From contig JBBQXF010000004.1 in assembly GCA_038209965.1 (NCBI GenBank), positions 23,822-87,821 on the forward strand: 64,000 nucleotides of DNA, read 5' to 3'. The DNA is from JALONO01 sp038209965. Lineage in GTDB: Bacteria > Bacteroidota > Bacteroidia > Cytophagales > Thermoflexibacteraceae. The notes below the pieces were generated by a model. That model was not told where the DNA came from and searched no databases. It was given only the letters and a program-made list of their open reading frames with translations. A program made the translations under genes and the position numbers. Below are positions 1 through 9,558 of this stretch, piece by piece. The stretch's first letter is position 1. Every line of letters starts with the position of its first letter.

Positions 1-253
1 CGAAACCCGGTTCGCCCAAGCTGGGCATCCTTGATCCAAAGGCTATTTTCAAAACCCGGTGGAACCTCAGGACGCAATAAAATTGGCCAAAAACGACCCG
101 GATCTTTTTTTAACCCCCAATTTATCCCTGATTTTGTCCCAGAGGATATGATTAATGCGACTTAAATGGCAGCCATGTTGTTCATTGATTCGTTTTTTAC
201 AGTCGGGGAATCCCTTGTGGATGCCCCGACAGATGCCCCCCCAACCGTTTGTT
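1..253. other. Left-edge stretch, possible gene remnant
   Basis: No convincing complete gene lies between the edge and the stop of the M14 peptidase. On the minus strand one open frame from about position 160 to the edge reads like protein (it includes GRFWPILLRPEVPPGFENS), but it has no obvious ATG and begins right after a stop. A second minus-strand frame over 67-250 also looks protein-like (contains FPDCKKRINEQHGCHLSR). Two adjacent frames with protein-like sequence could mean a frameshifted gene that continues beyond the edge. I do not recognise a family. Confidence 0.2.
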
Positions 254-2854
254 TTATTCCTTTTCTTCCTGCCCGCTATTCTCGAAACTGGGCACTGTAA
301 TGTTGTTGCCAAACAGGATCGCGTTGAAAAACAGTTTGTTGGTTCCGTACCAAATGCCCCGGAAATTGGGGTTGAAGGCAAAGAGCACCATCCGGCCATG
401 GCCTTCCCCACTAACGATCAGGGCAGCAGAGTTGGCCACCCGCTTGAGGTTGTCCTTGGAAATATAACCACCGATCAACGGGTTGGCGGGGTGCTGGCCA
501 ACGGTATTGTAGGGGCTTTCGCTCGGTTTGAGCAGCGTGAGGTTGTTGCGAAACATAGACACTTTGCGATCCGAAAAACCAAACCCCAAAGGGTGCGTGA
601 TGTCCAGATCCATTTCAAAAATAGCCCCATTGACCGCCTTAACTCCTTCCACGTTGGCGGCGTTGTCATAATCCACGCGGTTGGGTTTCTTGTTCTTGGC
701 CGTGTCGGGGGCCATGAGTTTTTCCTTGGTCAATCCCTGTTTGATGGCCCATTCGGTGGCAGTTTTGAAGGTGATGAGCGTGCCACCGGCATTCACCCAA
801 GCCTTGATCCGATCGACGATCGGTTTGTCCAAACTGTATGTCCCGCTGACCATCACCAGGGTGGTATAGCGGTTCAAGTTGGCGCGGCCCAAGTTGGTCC
901 ATTCTATTTTGGTGATGGGCATCCCCACGCGGGTGTCGAGCAGGTGCCAGACTTCACCCGCTTCGTAGGCACTCACCCCTTGACCCACCAACATCAATAC
1001 TTCGGGTTTTTTGAGCGTGCGGACTGCATTGCTGCCCAAGTCGATTCCACTCAGGGCCAGACTGCTGCCCACTGCCTGAACCGGGATTCCAGCGGCTTGG
1101 CTCGTTTCTTTGACCAACCGAAACAAGGAATCCGGGGCTATTTTTTGCTGCTGAACCGGGATCACGATGGTGCCGTAGCCGTAGCTGCGGGCATTGCCCC
1201 CCAGCGAAAGGGAGAAGGGTTTGAAAGCGGTTTGGACAATGGCGCCGTGGTTTTGCAAGTGGTAAACAGCCTTGGCCGCGCTATAGTCGGCCCAGTCGAT
1301 CACATACGCATAGGTTGACTGCTCCACTTGGGCTGGCGCGGCCACTTTTGGCACCGCCACTCGGGTTCCCTTGGCAAACGGGGCGCGCAGCTCGGTATAG
1401 GGCAAGTTGAACGAATGGATGACCGACCACGCCGAGGCATCGTAAAATAAACTGTCGGAATAGTCAATGGCTTTTTCAAAAAAGGAACGCACCATGAGGT
1501 AGTTGGGCTGCTCGATCGGGACGAGATATGCCTTGCCCTTGTCGAACTTCTTGCCGCCTTGGCTGATGTTGTTGTCCAATTCATACACCTCCACTTCGTG
1601 GGTCAGGCAAAGGTTGACCAAGGCATTGGTGCGGTTGGCATCGTTGGCCTCCCCAAAAACATAGGCTTTGATCGGGCTTTTCTTGGCTTGTTCGCCCGTG
1701 ATCCGGTAAAAATCCCGGCGCAATTTGATCAATTCAGCCTTTTCGGCCAGTGAGGCACGCACAGTGGCCAAAGCAGCCTGAAATTGGTTGCGGATGGTGA
1801 ACGCTAAAGTAAGGGGAATGGTGGTGGTCTCTTGCAAATGCCCCCGGGAGCTGGCCTGCTCAAACAAAAAACCCGCTCCGCCAAAGAAATTGGCATAACT
1901 GGAGCCATAACCGGGGTACAATTTGTCAAAAACTTCTTTGGTGAAGTACATGGAACCTATTTTGTTCATTGACTCCGCAAAATAACGGCCAAAGCGCGGA
2001 TAAATGTTGTTGTAAAGTCCCTCGGGCACGATAGGGTTGTTGCTGGTCGGCTTGCCCGGATCAAAATAGAAAGTGCTGTTGGTGCCCATTTCGTGGTGAT
2101 CCACCACTACGTAAGGCCGCCACTTGTGAAAAAATTTGACCCATGCCTCGCCTTCGGGGTGTACGGTCAAGAACCAGTCGCGGTTGGGGTCAAACCAATA
2201 GTGGTTCATGCGCCCACCCGGCCACACTTCGGTGTGCTCACGGTCGAGCGGGTCGGCCACGTAGGGGGTTCCTTTGTGCATGTTGGCCCAGTTGTTAAAG
2301 CGGTCACGCCCGTCCGGGTTGAGTACTGGGTTGATGTTGACCACCATTTGGTTGAGCCAATTGAGGGTTTCTTCGCCCTCGGAAGCAACCAAATAATAGG
2401 CCGAGAGCAGAGTGGACTCGCCGCCGGAGGGCTCGTTGCCGTGCACGTTGGCCCCGATCTGGATCACCAGCGGCTCACCGTCGCCGGTGTTGGTGCTGCC
2501 GCGCTGGAGGTGGGCCTTGCGGATGTCTTCGATCCGGGCTTGGTTGGCGGGAGAGGTGATGGTGAGCACCACGATGGGCCGCCGCTCGTAGGTCTGGCCG
2601 ATTACCTCAAACGTGGCCCGATCCGAGAGCCGATCCAGTTCTTTGTAATAGGCCACGGTCTGGTCGTAACGGGTGTGATAGCTGCCCAACGGGTAACCCA
2701 AGAACTGCTCGGGGGTGGGGATGGCCGGATTGAACTTGCCCCCACCAGGATAAAAATAGCTGGCTTGGGCATTGGCCAAGGCTGGCAACCAGAGCAACCA
2801 AAAAAAGAGGGATCGGGAGAACCCGGTCGCATAACGGGAGAAAAATTGGGACAT
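254..2854 (-). CDS. Secreted M14 family zinc carboxypeptidase
   Basis: An 866-residue exported metallopeptidase that should hydrolyse C-terminal residues of peptides outside the cytoplasm. The N-terminus is a signal peptide (hydrophobic FFWLLWLPALANA, cleavage likely near residue 29). The M14 catalytic domain covers roughly residues 45-400: the zinc motif HxxE is in NVHGNEPSGG (about residue 136), a further histidine sits in VVVDHHEMGT, and the catalytic glutamate is probably in FEQASSRG. The remaining ~450 residues fit the glutamine-amidotransferase-like C-terminal half seen in large Bacteroidota M14 proteins; no separate secretion-sorting domain is evident. The ATG at 2854 is the only start that keeps the signal peptide. 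It is transcribed away from nothing obvious and lies 320 bases downstream of ftsZ on the same strand, behind a terminator, so it is probably its own unit. Confidence 0.9.
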   Translation of the reverse strand: MSQFFSRYATGFSRSLFFWLLWLPALANAQASYFYPGGGKFNPAIPTPEQFLGYPLGSYHTRYDQTVAYYKELDRLSDRATFEVIGQTYERRPIVVLTITSPANQARIEDIRKAHLQRGSTNTGDGEPLVIQIGANVHGNEPSGGESTLLSAYYLVASEGEETLNWLNQMVVNINPVLNPDGRDRFNNWANMHKGTPYVADPLDREHTEVWPGGRMNHYWFDPNRDWFLTVHPEGEAWVKFFHKWRPYVVVDHHEMGTNSTFYFDPGKPTSNNPIVPEGLYNNIYPRFGRYFAESMNKIGSMYFTKEVFDKLYPGYGSSYANFFGGAGFLFEQASSRGHLQETTTIPLTLAFTIRNQFQAALATVRASLAEKAELIKLRRDFYRITGEQAKKSPIKAYVFGEANDANRTNALVNLCLTHEVEVYELDNNISQGGKKFDKGKAYLVPIEQPNYLMVRSFFEKAIDYSDSLFYDASAWSVIHSFNLPYTELRAPFAKGTRVAVPKVAAPAQVEQSTYAYVIDWADYSAAKAVYHLQNHGAIVQTAFKPFSLSLGGNARSYGYGTIVIPVQQQKIAPDSLFRLVKETSQAAGIPVQAVGSSLALSGIDLGSNAVRTLKKPEVLMLVGQGVSAYEAGEVWHLLDTRVGMPITKIEWTNLGRANLNRYTTLVMVSGTYSLDKPIVDRIKAWVNAGGTLITFKTATEWAIKQGLTKEKLMAPDTAKNKKPNRVDYDNAANVEGVKAVNGAIFEMDLDITHPLGFGFSDRKVSMFRNNLTLLKPSESPYNTVGQHPANPLIGGYISKDNLKRVANSAALIVSGEGHGRMVLFAFNPNFRGIWYGTNKLFFNAILFGNNITVPSFENSGQEEKE

Positions 2855-3110
2855 AATGGGTGAGATTGGGTTTTGGGTTTGATTTTGCGGCTAAAAGTAG
2901 CACAAATTGCTTGGTTGTGAGAGAGCAGGGGGTAAAAAAGTAGCTGAACAGGGAAAAAGCCGCCACTCATTGGTTGTTGGGCAGTAGTGCCACGCCTGGC
3001 CAGTGTTGTGCCCGACTCGCAACTTGGCAATGGTGCATAGAAGCGCACAAAGGTTGGTTGATGCCGGCCAGTTAAACCCGGCAATGCGCTTCTTCCCGAC
3101 TAAATTGCCA
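2855..3110. other. Intergenic region upstream of the M14 peptidase
   Basis: About 250 bases between the ftsZ terminator and the peptidase start. I see no gene here. It must contain the peptidase promoter, but I could not find a clear TAnnTTTG box on the minus strand. Confidence 0.4.
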
Positions 3111-3140
3111 AAAAAACCGCCCCCAACGACAGGGGCGGTT
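3111..3140 (-). terminator. Rho-independent terminator behind ftsZ
   Basis: Perfect 9-bp stem AACCGCCCC (3115-3123) / GGGGCGGTT (3132-3140) with an 8-base loop. Read on the minus strand the hairpin is followed by six T residues (3116-3111). It sits 37 bases past the ftsZ stop and closes the dcw transcription unit. Confidence 0.85.
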
Positions 3141-3176
3141 CAGGGTGTAAATAAATCAACGCAAATTTACGGTTAA

Positions 3177-4718
3177 CTAGTCAATGTTATCGTGTAAGAA
3201 ACGGTTGTTGCCCAATATGCCATCGGTATCGCTGATGTTGTGGCGCGACAGGCCATTGACCGATGAATGTTGGACTTCGCTCAGTTTCACGCTCTTGCGC
3301 AGGTAGGCCGGGATGTCCTTCTTTTCTTGCAGTTCTTCGGTGCTTAGATCCTGCACAGCCTTATGGCTCTCGATCCGTTGCATCCGCAGGAGGTATTGTT
3401 GCTCGAGGAGGCGGCGTTTTTTGTCGCTATCCACTTCTAAACCAGTGGTTTGGCGAGTATCATCGCCTTCCAATTGGTACACTACCTTCTCGGGTTTTCT
3501 CGGTTCCGGTTTCACTGGAGGCGCAATCGCCTCGACTTCTTCGTCTTTATCGAAAAAATCGGCGGCACTGTCAAACTCAAGGGAAATATTTTTGTTTTTT
3601 TCTTTGACCGCGTTGCTGGTCGGGCTTACAATACGCTTGCTCGATACGAGATCAAAAATTTTGCGCTTGTCTTCACTCCGCTTTGCGGGGTCTTGAAACC
3701 CGGTGGCAATCACGGTCACGCCAATGGCCTTGCCCAGCGACTCGTCGTCGGCTTGGCCAAAGATGATCTCCGCGCTTTCGCCGGCTTGTTCTTGCACATA
3801 TTGGGTAATTTCCTCCAATTCTTCCATTTGGAATTCATCGGGATTGCCCACCATGATGCTCAGCAGGATGTATTTGGCCCCATAGATGTCCGTTTCGTTC
3901 AGCAATGGCGAGGCCAGGGCCGCTTCCACCGCCCGGCGGGCCCGGTTTTCGCCCTCCGCAGTGGCCGATCCCATCACGGCCACGCCCGAATCTTTCATCA
4001 CGGTGCGCACATCTTCAAAATCCACGTTGATGATGCCCGGCATGGTGATAATCTCGGCAATTGATTTGGCGGCCCGGGTCAATACGCTATCGGCTTGGCT
4101 AAAGGCTTCCTTCATGGTCATGTTGCCATAAATCTCGCGCAGGCGGTTGTTGAGGATCACGATCACCGTGTCGCAATAGCGGCGCATTTCATTGATGCCC
4201 TCTTCGGCGCGGCCTTGTTTGGGCTTGCCCTCAAACATAAAGGGGGCCGTCACGATACCTACGGTCAGAATGCCCAGTTCTTTGGCCACTTCGGCAATGA
4301 CCGGGGCGGCACCAGTGCCAGTGCCCCCGCCCATCCCCGCCGTGATGAACACCATTTTGGTGTTGCCACCCAGCATTTCACGGATCTGTTCCTTGCTCTC
4401 GATGGCGGCATTGCGTCCGCGCTCGGGCTGGGCCCCAGCCCCCAATCCCTTGGTCAGGTTGATGCCAATCTGGATTTTGTAGGGAACCGGGCTTAGGTGC
4501 AGGGCTTGAATGTCAGTGTTGGCCACGTAAAAATCCACTCCCCGGATTCCTTGCCGGAACATGTGGTTCACGGCGTTGGAACCGCCCCCGCCCACCCCAA
4601 TTACTTTGATGATGCACCCACCATCTTGTACAGGATAATCGAACTCATATTTGCGCTCTTTCATATCATTGTTTTGTTGAGTTTCTTGAAAATTGAAATT
4701 GGTCGGATATTGCCCCAT
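3177..4718 (-). CDS. ftsZ: Cell division protein FtsZ
   Basis: Tubulin-like GTPase that polymerises into the Z ring at midcell and recruits the divisome. The GTP-binding signature GGGTGTG is near residue 130 and the early glycine-rich loop VGGGGSNAVNHM is intact. After the globular domain (to about residue 350) comes an acidic linker, then DIPAYLRKSVKL, which fits the conserved C-terminal peptide that binds FtsA, and finally a ~40-residue tail ending NNRFLHDNID. That tail is, as I recall, a normal feature of Bacteroidota FtsZ. The open frame extends upstream into ftsA, but the ATG at 4718 (MGQYPTNF) lies 10 bases after the ftsA stop and gives 513 residues; an ATG at 4664 (MKERKYEF) is an alternative. 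Last gene of the dcw cluster, followed by a terminator. Confidence 0.97.
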   Translation of the reverse strand: MGQYPTNFNFQETQQNNDMKERKYEFDYPVQDGGCIIKVIGVGGGGSNAVNHMFRQGIRGVDFYVANTDIQALHLSPVPYKIQIGINLTKGLGAGAQPERGRNAAIESKEQIREMLGGNTKMVFITAGMGGGTGTGAAPVIAEVAKELGILTVGIVTAPFMFEGKPKQGRAEEGINEMRRYCDTVIVILNNRLREIYGNMTMKEAFSQADSVLTRAAKSIAEIITMPGIINVDFEDVRTVMKDSGVAVMGSATAEGENRARRAVEAALASPLLNETDIYGAKYILLSIMVGNPDEFQMEELEEITQYVQEQAGESAEIIFGQADDESLGKAIGVTVIATGFQDPAKRSEDKRKIFDLVSSKRIVSPTSNAVKEKNKNISLEFDSAADFFDKDEEVEAIAPPVKPEPRKPEKVVYQLEGDDTRQTTGLEVDSDKKRRLLEQQYLLRMQRIESHKAVQDLSTEELQEKKDIPAYLRKSVKLSEVQHSSVNGLSRHNISDTDGILGNNRFLHDNID

Positions 4719-4728
4719 AAGTAAGAAC

Positions 4729-6087
4729 TTAGTATTTGTCGTCTTCATAGTCATCGATGAGCAACTCTTTGGTCTTGCGCAAAATATTGGCGAAAAAATC
4801 ACCTGCCCCAGTCCCGTTGTTGCTATTGTTGCCATTGTTGCCATTTCTGGTGAAGCCAGCGGTTTTCCCCACGCTTTCCTTTACTTTCACCGTGGCTATT
4901 TGTGGGCTTTTGAGGTAATTTTCCTCGCGCTCGTCAATGGTTTTGAAGCCGGCCAGTACCAAGCCCACTGCCGTGGCATAGATGGGGCTTTTCACCGATT
5001 CATTCTTGCTTTTGCCCAAATGCTCGTTGGGGTAGCCAATGCGGGTATCGAGTCCGGTTTTGAGCTCAAACAACTCTTGGAGGCTTTGGAGCAGGGCTCC
5101 GCCGCCCGTCACTACCACGCCACCCGCCAATTTGCCAGCGTAACCGGAACGGAGGATCTCGGTGTGGACCATATCGACGATCTCTTCTACCCGCGCTTCA
5201 ATGATCCGGGCCAAATTCTTGACCGAAATCTCTTTGGGTGGCCGGTTGCGCAGCCCAGGAATGGACACCACCTCGTAATCGGAGGCATCCTCGGCCATGG
5301 TGCGGCCAAATTTCACTTTCAGGAGCTCGGCTTGATTGGACAGCACGGCGCAACCCTGTTTGATATCGCTGGTGATAATCTCGCCCCCAAAAGGGATCAC
5401 GGCCGTGTGGCGGATGATGCCATCGTGAAAAATGGCCATGTCGGTGGTCCCGCCGCCAATATCGACCAATACAATGCCGGCTTCTTTTTCTTCTTCGCTC
5501 AGCACCGACAAACTGGAGGCCAACGGCTCGAGGATCAGGTTTTCGATCTTGAGGCCGGCCCGTTCCACCGAGCGCTTGATGTTCTTGATGGCATTGGTCT
5601 GGGCGGTGATAATGTGGAAGTCGGCTTCCAGTTTCACCCCGGCCATGCCCACGGGATCTTTGATGTTTTCCTCATAGTCGACCGCGTAGTGCTGGGGCAT
5701 GACGTGGATGATCTCCGTGCCGGGGGCGGTCACGGTGCGGTACATGTCGTTGTTGAGCCGGTTGAGGTCTTCCACCGTGATCTCATCATCATTGGTTTTG
5801 CGGGTGATGCTGCCCTTGTGGACAAAGCTGCGGATGTGCTTGCCCGCGATGCCGACATTGACCGAGCCAATATCGATCCCGGAAGCTTTTTCGGCTTCTT
5901 CCACGGCTTCGCCAATCGCGACCATCGTTTTATTGATGTTCGACACGACTCCTTCTTTTACTCCTTCTGAGTTGGCTCGGCCCATGCCGATGATCTCCAA
6001 TTTGCCGTATGTGTCGATCTTTCCAACAATTACACATACTTTGGTAGTTCCAATGTCCAGTCCTACTACAATTTTGTCGTTGCTCAT
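4729..6087 (-). CDS. ftsA: Cell division protein FtsA
   Basis: Actin-like ATPase that anchors FtsZ filaments to the cytoplasmic membrane. The phosphate-1 loop is VVGLDIGTTKVCVIVG at residues 7-22, phosphate-2 is VDIGGGTTDMAIF, and the adenosine loop is in VVVTGGGALLQSL, so the whole actin fold with the FtsA-specific 1C insertion is present. The last ~20 residues (FFANILRKTKELLIDDYEDD) form an amphipathic helix, as expected for the membrane-targeting sequence, after a short Asn/Gly-rich linker. 452 residues is a normal length for the phylum. It lies between ftsQ (93 bases upstream) and ftsZ (10 bases downstream). Confidence 0.97.
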   Translation of the reverse strand: MSNDKIVVGLDIGTTKVCVIVGKIDTYGKLEIIGMGRANSEGVKEGVVSNINKTMVAIGEAVEEAEKASGIDIGSVNVGIAGKHIRSFVHKGSITRKTNDDEITVEDLNRLNNDMYRTVTAPGTEIIHVMPQHYAVDYEENIKDPVGMAGVKLEADFHIITAQTNAIKNIKRSVERAGLKIENLILEPLASSLSVLSEEEKEAGIVLVDIGGGTTDMAIFHDGIIRHTAVIPFGGEIITSDIKQGCAVLSNQAELLKVKFGRTMAEDASDYEVVSIPGLRNRPPKEISVKNLARIIEARVEEIVDMVHTEILRSGYAGKLAGGVVVTGGGALLQSLQELFELKTGLDTRIGYPNEHLGKSKNESVKSPIYATAVGLVLAGFKTIDEREENYLKSPQIATVKVKESVGKTAGFTRNGNNGNNSNNGTGAGDFFANILRKTKELLIDDYEDDKY

Positions 6088-6180
6088 GTGCGTTGTAATT
6101 TTCAGTTTACACTTTCGTTTGGGGAATTTGTGCGTTAGATTTATCCTTAATGACCATTCATTGGGGAAACATTGCCTGCT

Positions 6181-6942
6181 TTACTCACAGACAATTTGAT
6201 TTTCATAATCAAGTTTGACTCGCTGGTAAGCATCCCAGCCCTTTGCCGGGATTATTTGTTCGTAAAAAAGCTTTAATTTTTTTAGTTTTAGTTCAAAATC
6301 GGTCAACAAACCCAGCTCGATCGTTTGGTTGCCCACCTGCGGGAACAAGGTCACGTTGCCATATTTGTCCACATCCACTTGGGCGATCTGGGCTTTCCAA
6401 AAGGGGTCTTTGTCCATATAGGCCAAGAAGTCATACATGGCGGTCCCGTGCGCTTTGGTCAGCTTGTCCCCGGTGTAGAGGCTGTCGGCGCCGGCCCCGG
6501 TGAGAATGGGCACCCGGGCGGTGAAACGCGAGGAAAGGGGCATTTTGCTCCCGTTCGAGGCGATGTAGAATCCCCCACCCTTGTGGCCAGCAGCGCGGGC
6601 AATCGGTTTGCGCTGCTTGATATCGACGATCAGGTTGCCCTGCAAGTCGCGCGATACTTGACATTCGGCGATGAAACTGTATGCCCGGAGTCTAAGCTCC
6701 AGATCCTTGAGGTTGACAAATCCAACTGGGGAGTTGGTCGAGTCGGCGTTGCGGATTTCGGTGACCATGCTCACCACCTCGGCCTCGGTCACAAATTTGT
6801 TCTCGTCCACGCTGTCAATGCGCACCAGCAACATGCCCGAAGATACGCGGGCGTATTGCCGGCTGGCAAATCCCAAAGCGACCATCAGCCCGATGACCAT
6901 CAATCCAATTTTTGCCTGTTTTTTTAGCCTAATTTTTTTCAT
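6181..6942 (-). CDS. ftsQ: Cell division protein FtsQ/DivIB
   Basis: Bitopic divisome protein linking early and late division proteins. A short basic N-terminus is followed by one membrane segment (residues about 11-27, KIGLMVIGLMVALGFASR). The next ~70 residues (LLVRIDSV...VDIKQRKPIA) have the pattern of a POTRA domain, including the closing strand VDIKQRKPIARA, followed by the FtsQ beta domain. Sequence conservation of FtsQ is low in general, so the call rests on the topology plus the position between murC and ftsA. 253 residues is typical. Gap to murC 35 bases. Confidence 0.9.
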   Translation of the reverse strand: MKKIRLKKQAKIGLMVIGLMVALGFASRQYARVSSGMLLVRIDSVDENKFVTEAEVVSMVTEIRNADSTNSPVGFVNLKDLELRLRAYSFIAECQVSRDLQGNLIVDIKQRKPIARAAGHKGGGFYIASNGSKMPLSSRFTARVPILTGAGADSLYTGDKLTKAHGTAMYDFLAYMDKDPFWKAQIAQVDVDKYGNVTLFPQVGNQTIELGLLTDFELKLKKLKLFYEQIIPAKGWDAYQRVKLDYENQIVCE

Positions 6943-6977
6943 CGTCTAAATTTCAAAAATGTATAAAGTAGGTGATT

Positions 6978-8423
6978 TTAAATCCGGTTCATCAACATAT
7001 TGGCCAAAGGGGCCACCAGGCGATCCACATCGCCCGCCCCCACCGTGACCACCAAGTCCAGTGGGCGATCAGTCAAGAACGCAAGCACTTCGCCATGCTC
7101 CACCAGAAACTTTTCGGGAGCCGTTATTTGCACCAACAGCATTTCCGAATTCACCCCCAGAATGGGCTGTTCCCGTGCTGGGTAAATCGGCAGCAGCACC
7201 ACCGCATCAGCCAGCGAGAGGCTCTGGGCAAACCCCTCGGCAAAGTCACGGGTGCGCGAGAACAAGTGCGGCTGGAACACCACGGTCAGGTGGCGGCCCG
7301 GGTACAGCGCACGCACCGAGGTCAAAAACGCCCGGATCTCGGTTGGGTGGTGGGCGTAGTCATCGATATACACCACCTCGGCCCGCTGCACCCAATACTC
7401 AAAGCGCCGTTTTACTCCCCGGAAAGTGGCCAATGCAGCCCTGATCTCATCGGACGAAATGCCCAAACGGAGTGCCATTGCGACAGCCACTGCGGCATTT
7501 TCCACATTGTGAAAACCGGGCATGGTCAGCTTTAAGTCGGTGATCGGGGCTTGGCCCGGCCCCAGCCCCAAGTCAAAAACAAAATGGGGCGGCTCGATCC
7601 GGATATTTTCGGCGCGATAGGCAATGGCGCTAGGTTCCAAATGGCCATTGGTGCTCGGCAGTGGTTGGCCGGCGATCCCATACTGGGCTATTTCCACCCC
7701 AGCGGGCCGGGCAGGTTGGTCGGCCAGTTGCACCGCTTGTTGCAAAAATAAGCTCCCGCCCGGGGCGACCAGACTGGCAAATTGGGTAAACGATCCCAAC
7801 AGCGACTCGGCATCCCCATAAATGTCCAAATGGTCGGCATCGGTGGAGGTAATGGCCGCCAAATAGGGCCGCAGCGTCAAAAAGGAGCGGTCATATTCAT
7901 CGGCTTCCACCACGACCACCGTTTCCGGGGTCAGTTCGCGGTTGAGCAGCATGTTGGTTCCATAGTTTTGGGAAATGCCCCCCAAGAACGCGGCACAGTC
8001 CCGGCCGGAATGACGCAGGAGGTGGGCCACCAGCGCGGAAGTGCTGGTCTTGCCGTGGGTGCCCGCTACCGCCACGCAGCGCATGGCTCGCGAAATGATG
8101 CCCAATACTTCGGCCCGTTTTTGGACTACCAGCCCAGCCGCCCGCAAATAGTTCAACTCTCGGTGATCTGGGGGCACGGCTGGGGTATAAATGACCAGCG
8201 AAGCGGCTGGATTGGCCAAGAGTGCCGCTGGAACCTGCGCCACATCATCCTCATAGTGCACGGCCATTCCCTCGGCTGCCAACGCTTGGGTCAGGGCCGT
8301 CGGGGTGCGGTCATAACCTGCCACGGTTCGTCCGTTGGCCATGAACCAACGGGCCAGGCCGCTCATCCCGATCCCGCCGATGCCGATAAAATAGACGTGC
8401 GCTATGTGGGCCAGTTCGGTCAC
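6978..8423 (-). CDS. murC: UDP-N-acetylmuramate--L-alanine ligase MurC
   Basis: Cytoplasmic ATP-dependent ligase that adds the first amino acid (L-alanine) to UDP-MurNAc. The N-terminal Rossmann motif is GIGGIGMSGLA (residues about 14-24), the ATP-binding P-loop is GTHGKTSTSA, the Mur-ligase central motif includes EADEYDRSF, and the C-terminal domain has YAHHPTEIRA. All are diagnostic of MurC. The start is GTG at 8423, which overlaps the murG stop as GTGA, implying translational coupling. 481 residues is a usual length. Confidence 0.96.
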   Translation of the reverse strand: MTELAHIAHVYFIGIGGIGMSGLARWFMANGRTVAGYDRTPTALTQALAAEGMAVHYEDDVAQVPAALLANPAASLVIYTPAVPPDHRELNYLRAAGLVVQKRAEVLGIISRAMRCVAVAGTHGKTSTSALVAHLLRHSGRDCAAFLGGISQNYGTNMLLNRELTPETVVVVEADEYDRSFLTLRPYLAAITSTDADHLDIYGDAESLLGSFTQFASLVAPGGSLFLQQAVQLADQPARPAGVEIAQYGIAGQPLPSTNGHLEPSAIAYRAENIRIEPPHFVFDLGLGPGQAPITDLKLTMPGFHNVENAAVAVAMALRLGISSDEIRAALATFRGVKRRFEYWVQRAEVVYIDDYAHHPTEIRAFLTSVRALYPGRHLTVVFQPHLFSRTRDFAEGFAQSLSLADAVVLLPIYPAREQPILGVNSEMLLVQITAPEKFLVEHGEVLAFLTDRPLDLVVTVGAGDVDRLVAPLANMLMNRI

Positions 8424-9511
8424 GCTTCAATCAGTTTAAACAGTTCATCCACTATTTCTTTGGCGGCTTCTGGTTTGGCCAGTTGGCCGATATTGGCACT
8501 TAATCGCTGCTGCTTGGCTTCATCGGCCAATAAGTCCAGCACTATGCCCAACAATTTTTCATTGGCTTCCTCATCCCGCACGAGCAGGGCGGCGTGTTGG
8601 TTCACCAGGGCCAAGGCATTTTTGGTCTGGTGGTCTTCGGCCACATTGGGCGAAGGCACCAAAATGGCTGGCTTGGCCGCCAAGCACAATTCGGAAATAG
8701 ACAACGCACCCGCCCGGGAAATTACCAGATCGGCGGCGGCGTAGGCCAAGTCCATTTGGTAAATAAAATCACTCACAAACAAACCGGGCCGGGCTACCAC
8801 TGTGGCTTGCACTTGAGCTACGTAGCCTTTGCCGGTTTGCCAAATCAGTTGGTGGCCCGCTTCCAAAAGTGGGGCCACCGCTGTTTTGAAACATTCATTG
8901 ATCGTCTTGGCCCCAAGGCTGCCGCCAATCACCAAGACCGTTTTTCGCCCCTCGGCCAAGCCAAAGTGGGCCAGTGCTTTTGGCCGGAGGCCCGCCAGTG
9001 CGTGCAGATCGCGCCGCACGGGATTGCCGCAAAACACGATTTTCGCGGCGGGGAAATATTTTTCCATTGCGGGATAGGCCACACAGATTTTACTGGCGGC
9101 CTTGGCCAATAGCTTGTTGGTCAGTCCGGCATAAGAATTTTGCTCTTGGATCAAGATCGGGGTGTTGGCCCAGGCCGCAATCTGCATCACGGCCCCGCTG
9201 GCGTAGCCCCCGACCCCCACCACTGCATCAGGGCCGAAATCGCGGATCAATTTCTGGGCCTGCCACAAACTGCCCAACAGCCGGAATGGTACCGACAGGT
9301 TGGCCAGAGTGAGCTTGCGCTGAAGCCCCCGCATGGGCAGGCCAATGATCCGGTAACCAGCTTTGGGCACTTTTTCCATCTCCATTTTGCCCTCGGCCCC
9401 GACAAACAGCACCTCATGCTTGCCATTGCGACGCATGATTTCGTCGGCAATGGCAATTGCTGGGTAGATGTGGCCGCCGGTACCGCCGCCGCTGATGATG
9501 AACTTTTTCAA
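8420..9511 (-). CDS. murG: Undecaprenyl-PP-MurNAc-pentapeptide GlcNAc transferase MurG
   Basis: Peripheral membrane glycosyltransferase that adds GlcNAc to lipid I to make lipid II. The GT28 N-terminal glycine-rich loop is ISGGGTGGHIYPAIAIAD (residues 5-22), the second loop is VGVGGYASG, and the donor-binding segment includes VIGGSLGAKTINE and the SRAGALSISELCL region, all characteristic of MurG. 363 residues, normal. It overlaps murC by four bases and follows ftsW by 47 bases. Confidence 0.96.
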   Translation of the reverse strand: MKKFIISGGGTGGHIYPAIAIADEIMRRNGKHEVLFVGAEGKMEMEKVPKAGYRIIGLPMRGLQRKLTLANLSVPFRLLGSLWQAQKLIRDFGPDAVVGVGGYASGAVMQIAAWANTPILIQEQNSYAGLTNKLLAKAASKICVAYPAMEKYFPAAKIVFCGNPVRRDLHALAGLRPKALAHFGLAEGRKTVLVIGGSLGAKTINECFKTAVAPLLEAGHQLIWQTGKGYVAQVQATVVARPGLFVSDFIYQMDLAYAAADLVISRAGALSISELCLAAKPAILVPSPNVAEDHQTKNALALVNQHAALLVRDEEANEKLLGIVLDLLADEAKQQRLSANIGQLAKPEAAKEIVDELFKLIEA

Positions 9512-9558
9512 TGGTTGCCCGATAATGATTTTAGAATATAAATAAAATACTCAATTGC

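Noticed and set aside
155..1318. Plus-strand open frame of 387 codons at the left end
   Set aside because: Antisense to the M14 peptidase; no domain-like sequence. A similar shadow at 2093-2863 was rejected for the same reason.
3177..3320. FtsZ tail beyond the FtsA-binding peptide as an oddity
   Set aside because: The ending NNRFLHDN is, from memory, common in Bacteroidota FtsZ, so it is not unusual.
4719..4844. N-terminal extension of FtsZ by 42 codons
   Set aside because: It would overlap the end of ftsA and encodes Thr/Ala-rich sequence unlike any FtsZ; the ATG at 4718 fits gene spacing.
4693..5970. Long plus-strand open frame (425 codons) opposite ftsA
   Set aside because: It is entirely antisense to ftsA, whose motifs are intact, and its sequence is His/Gly/Val-rich as expected of a shadow frame.
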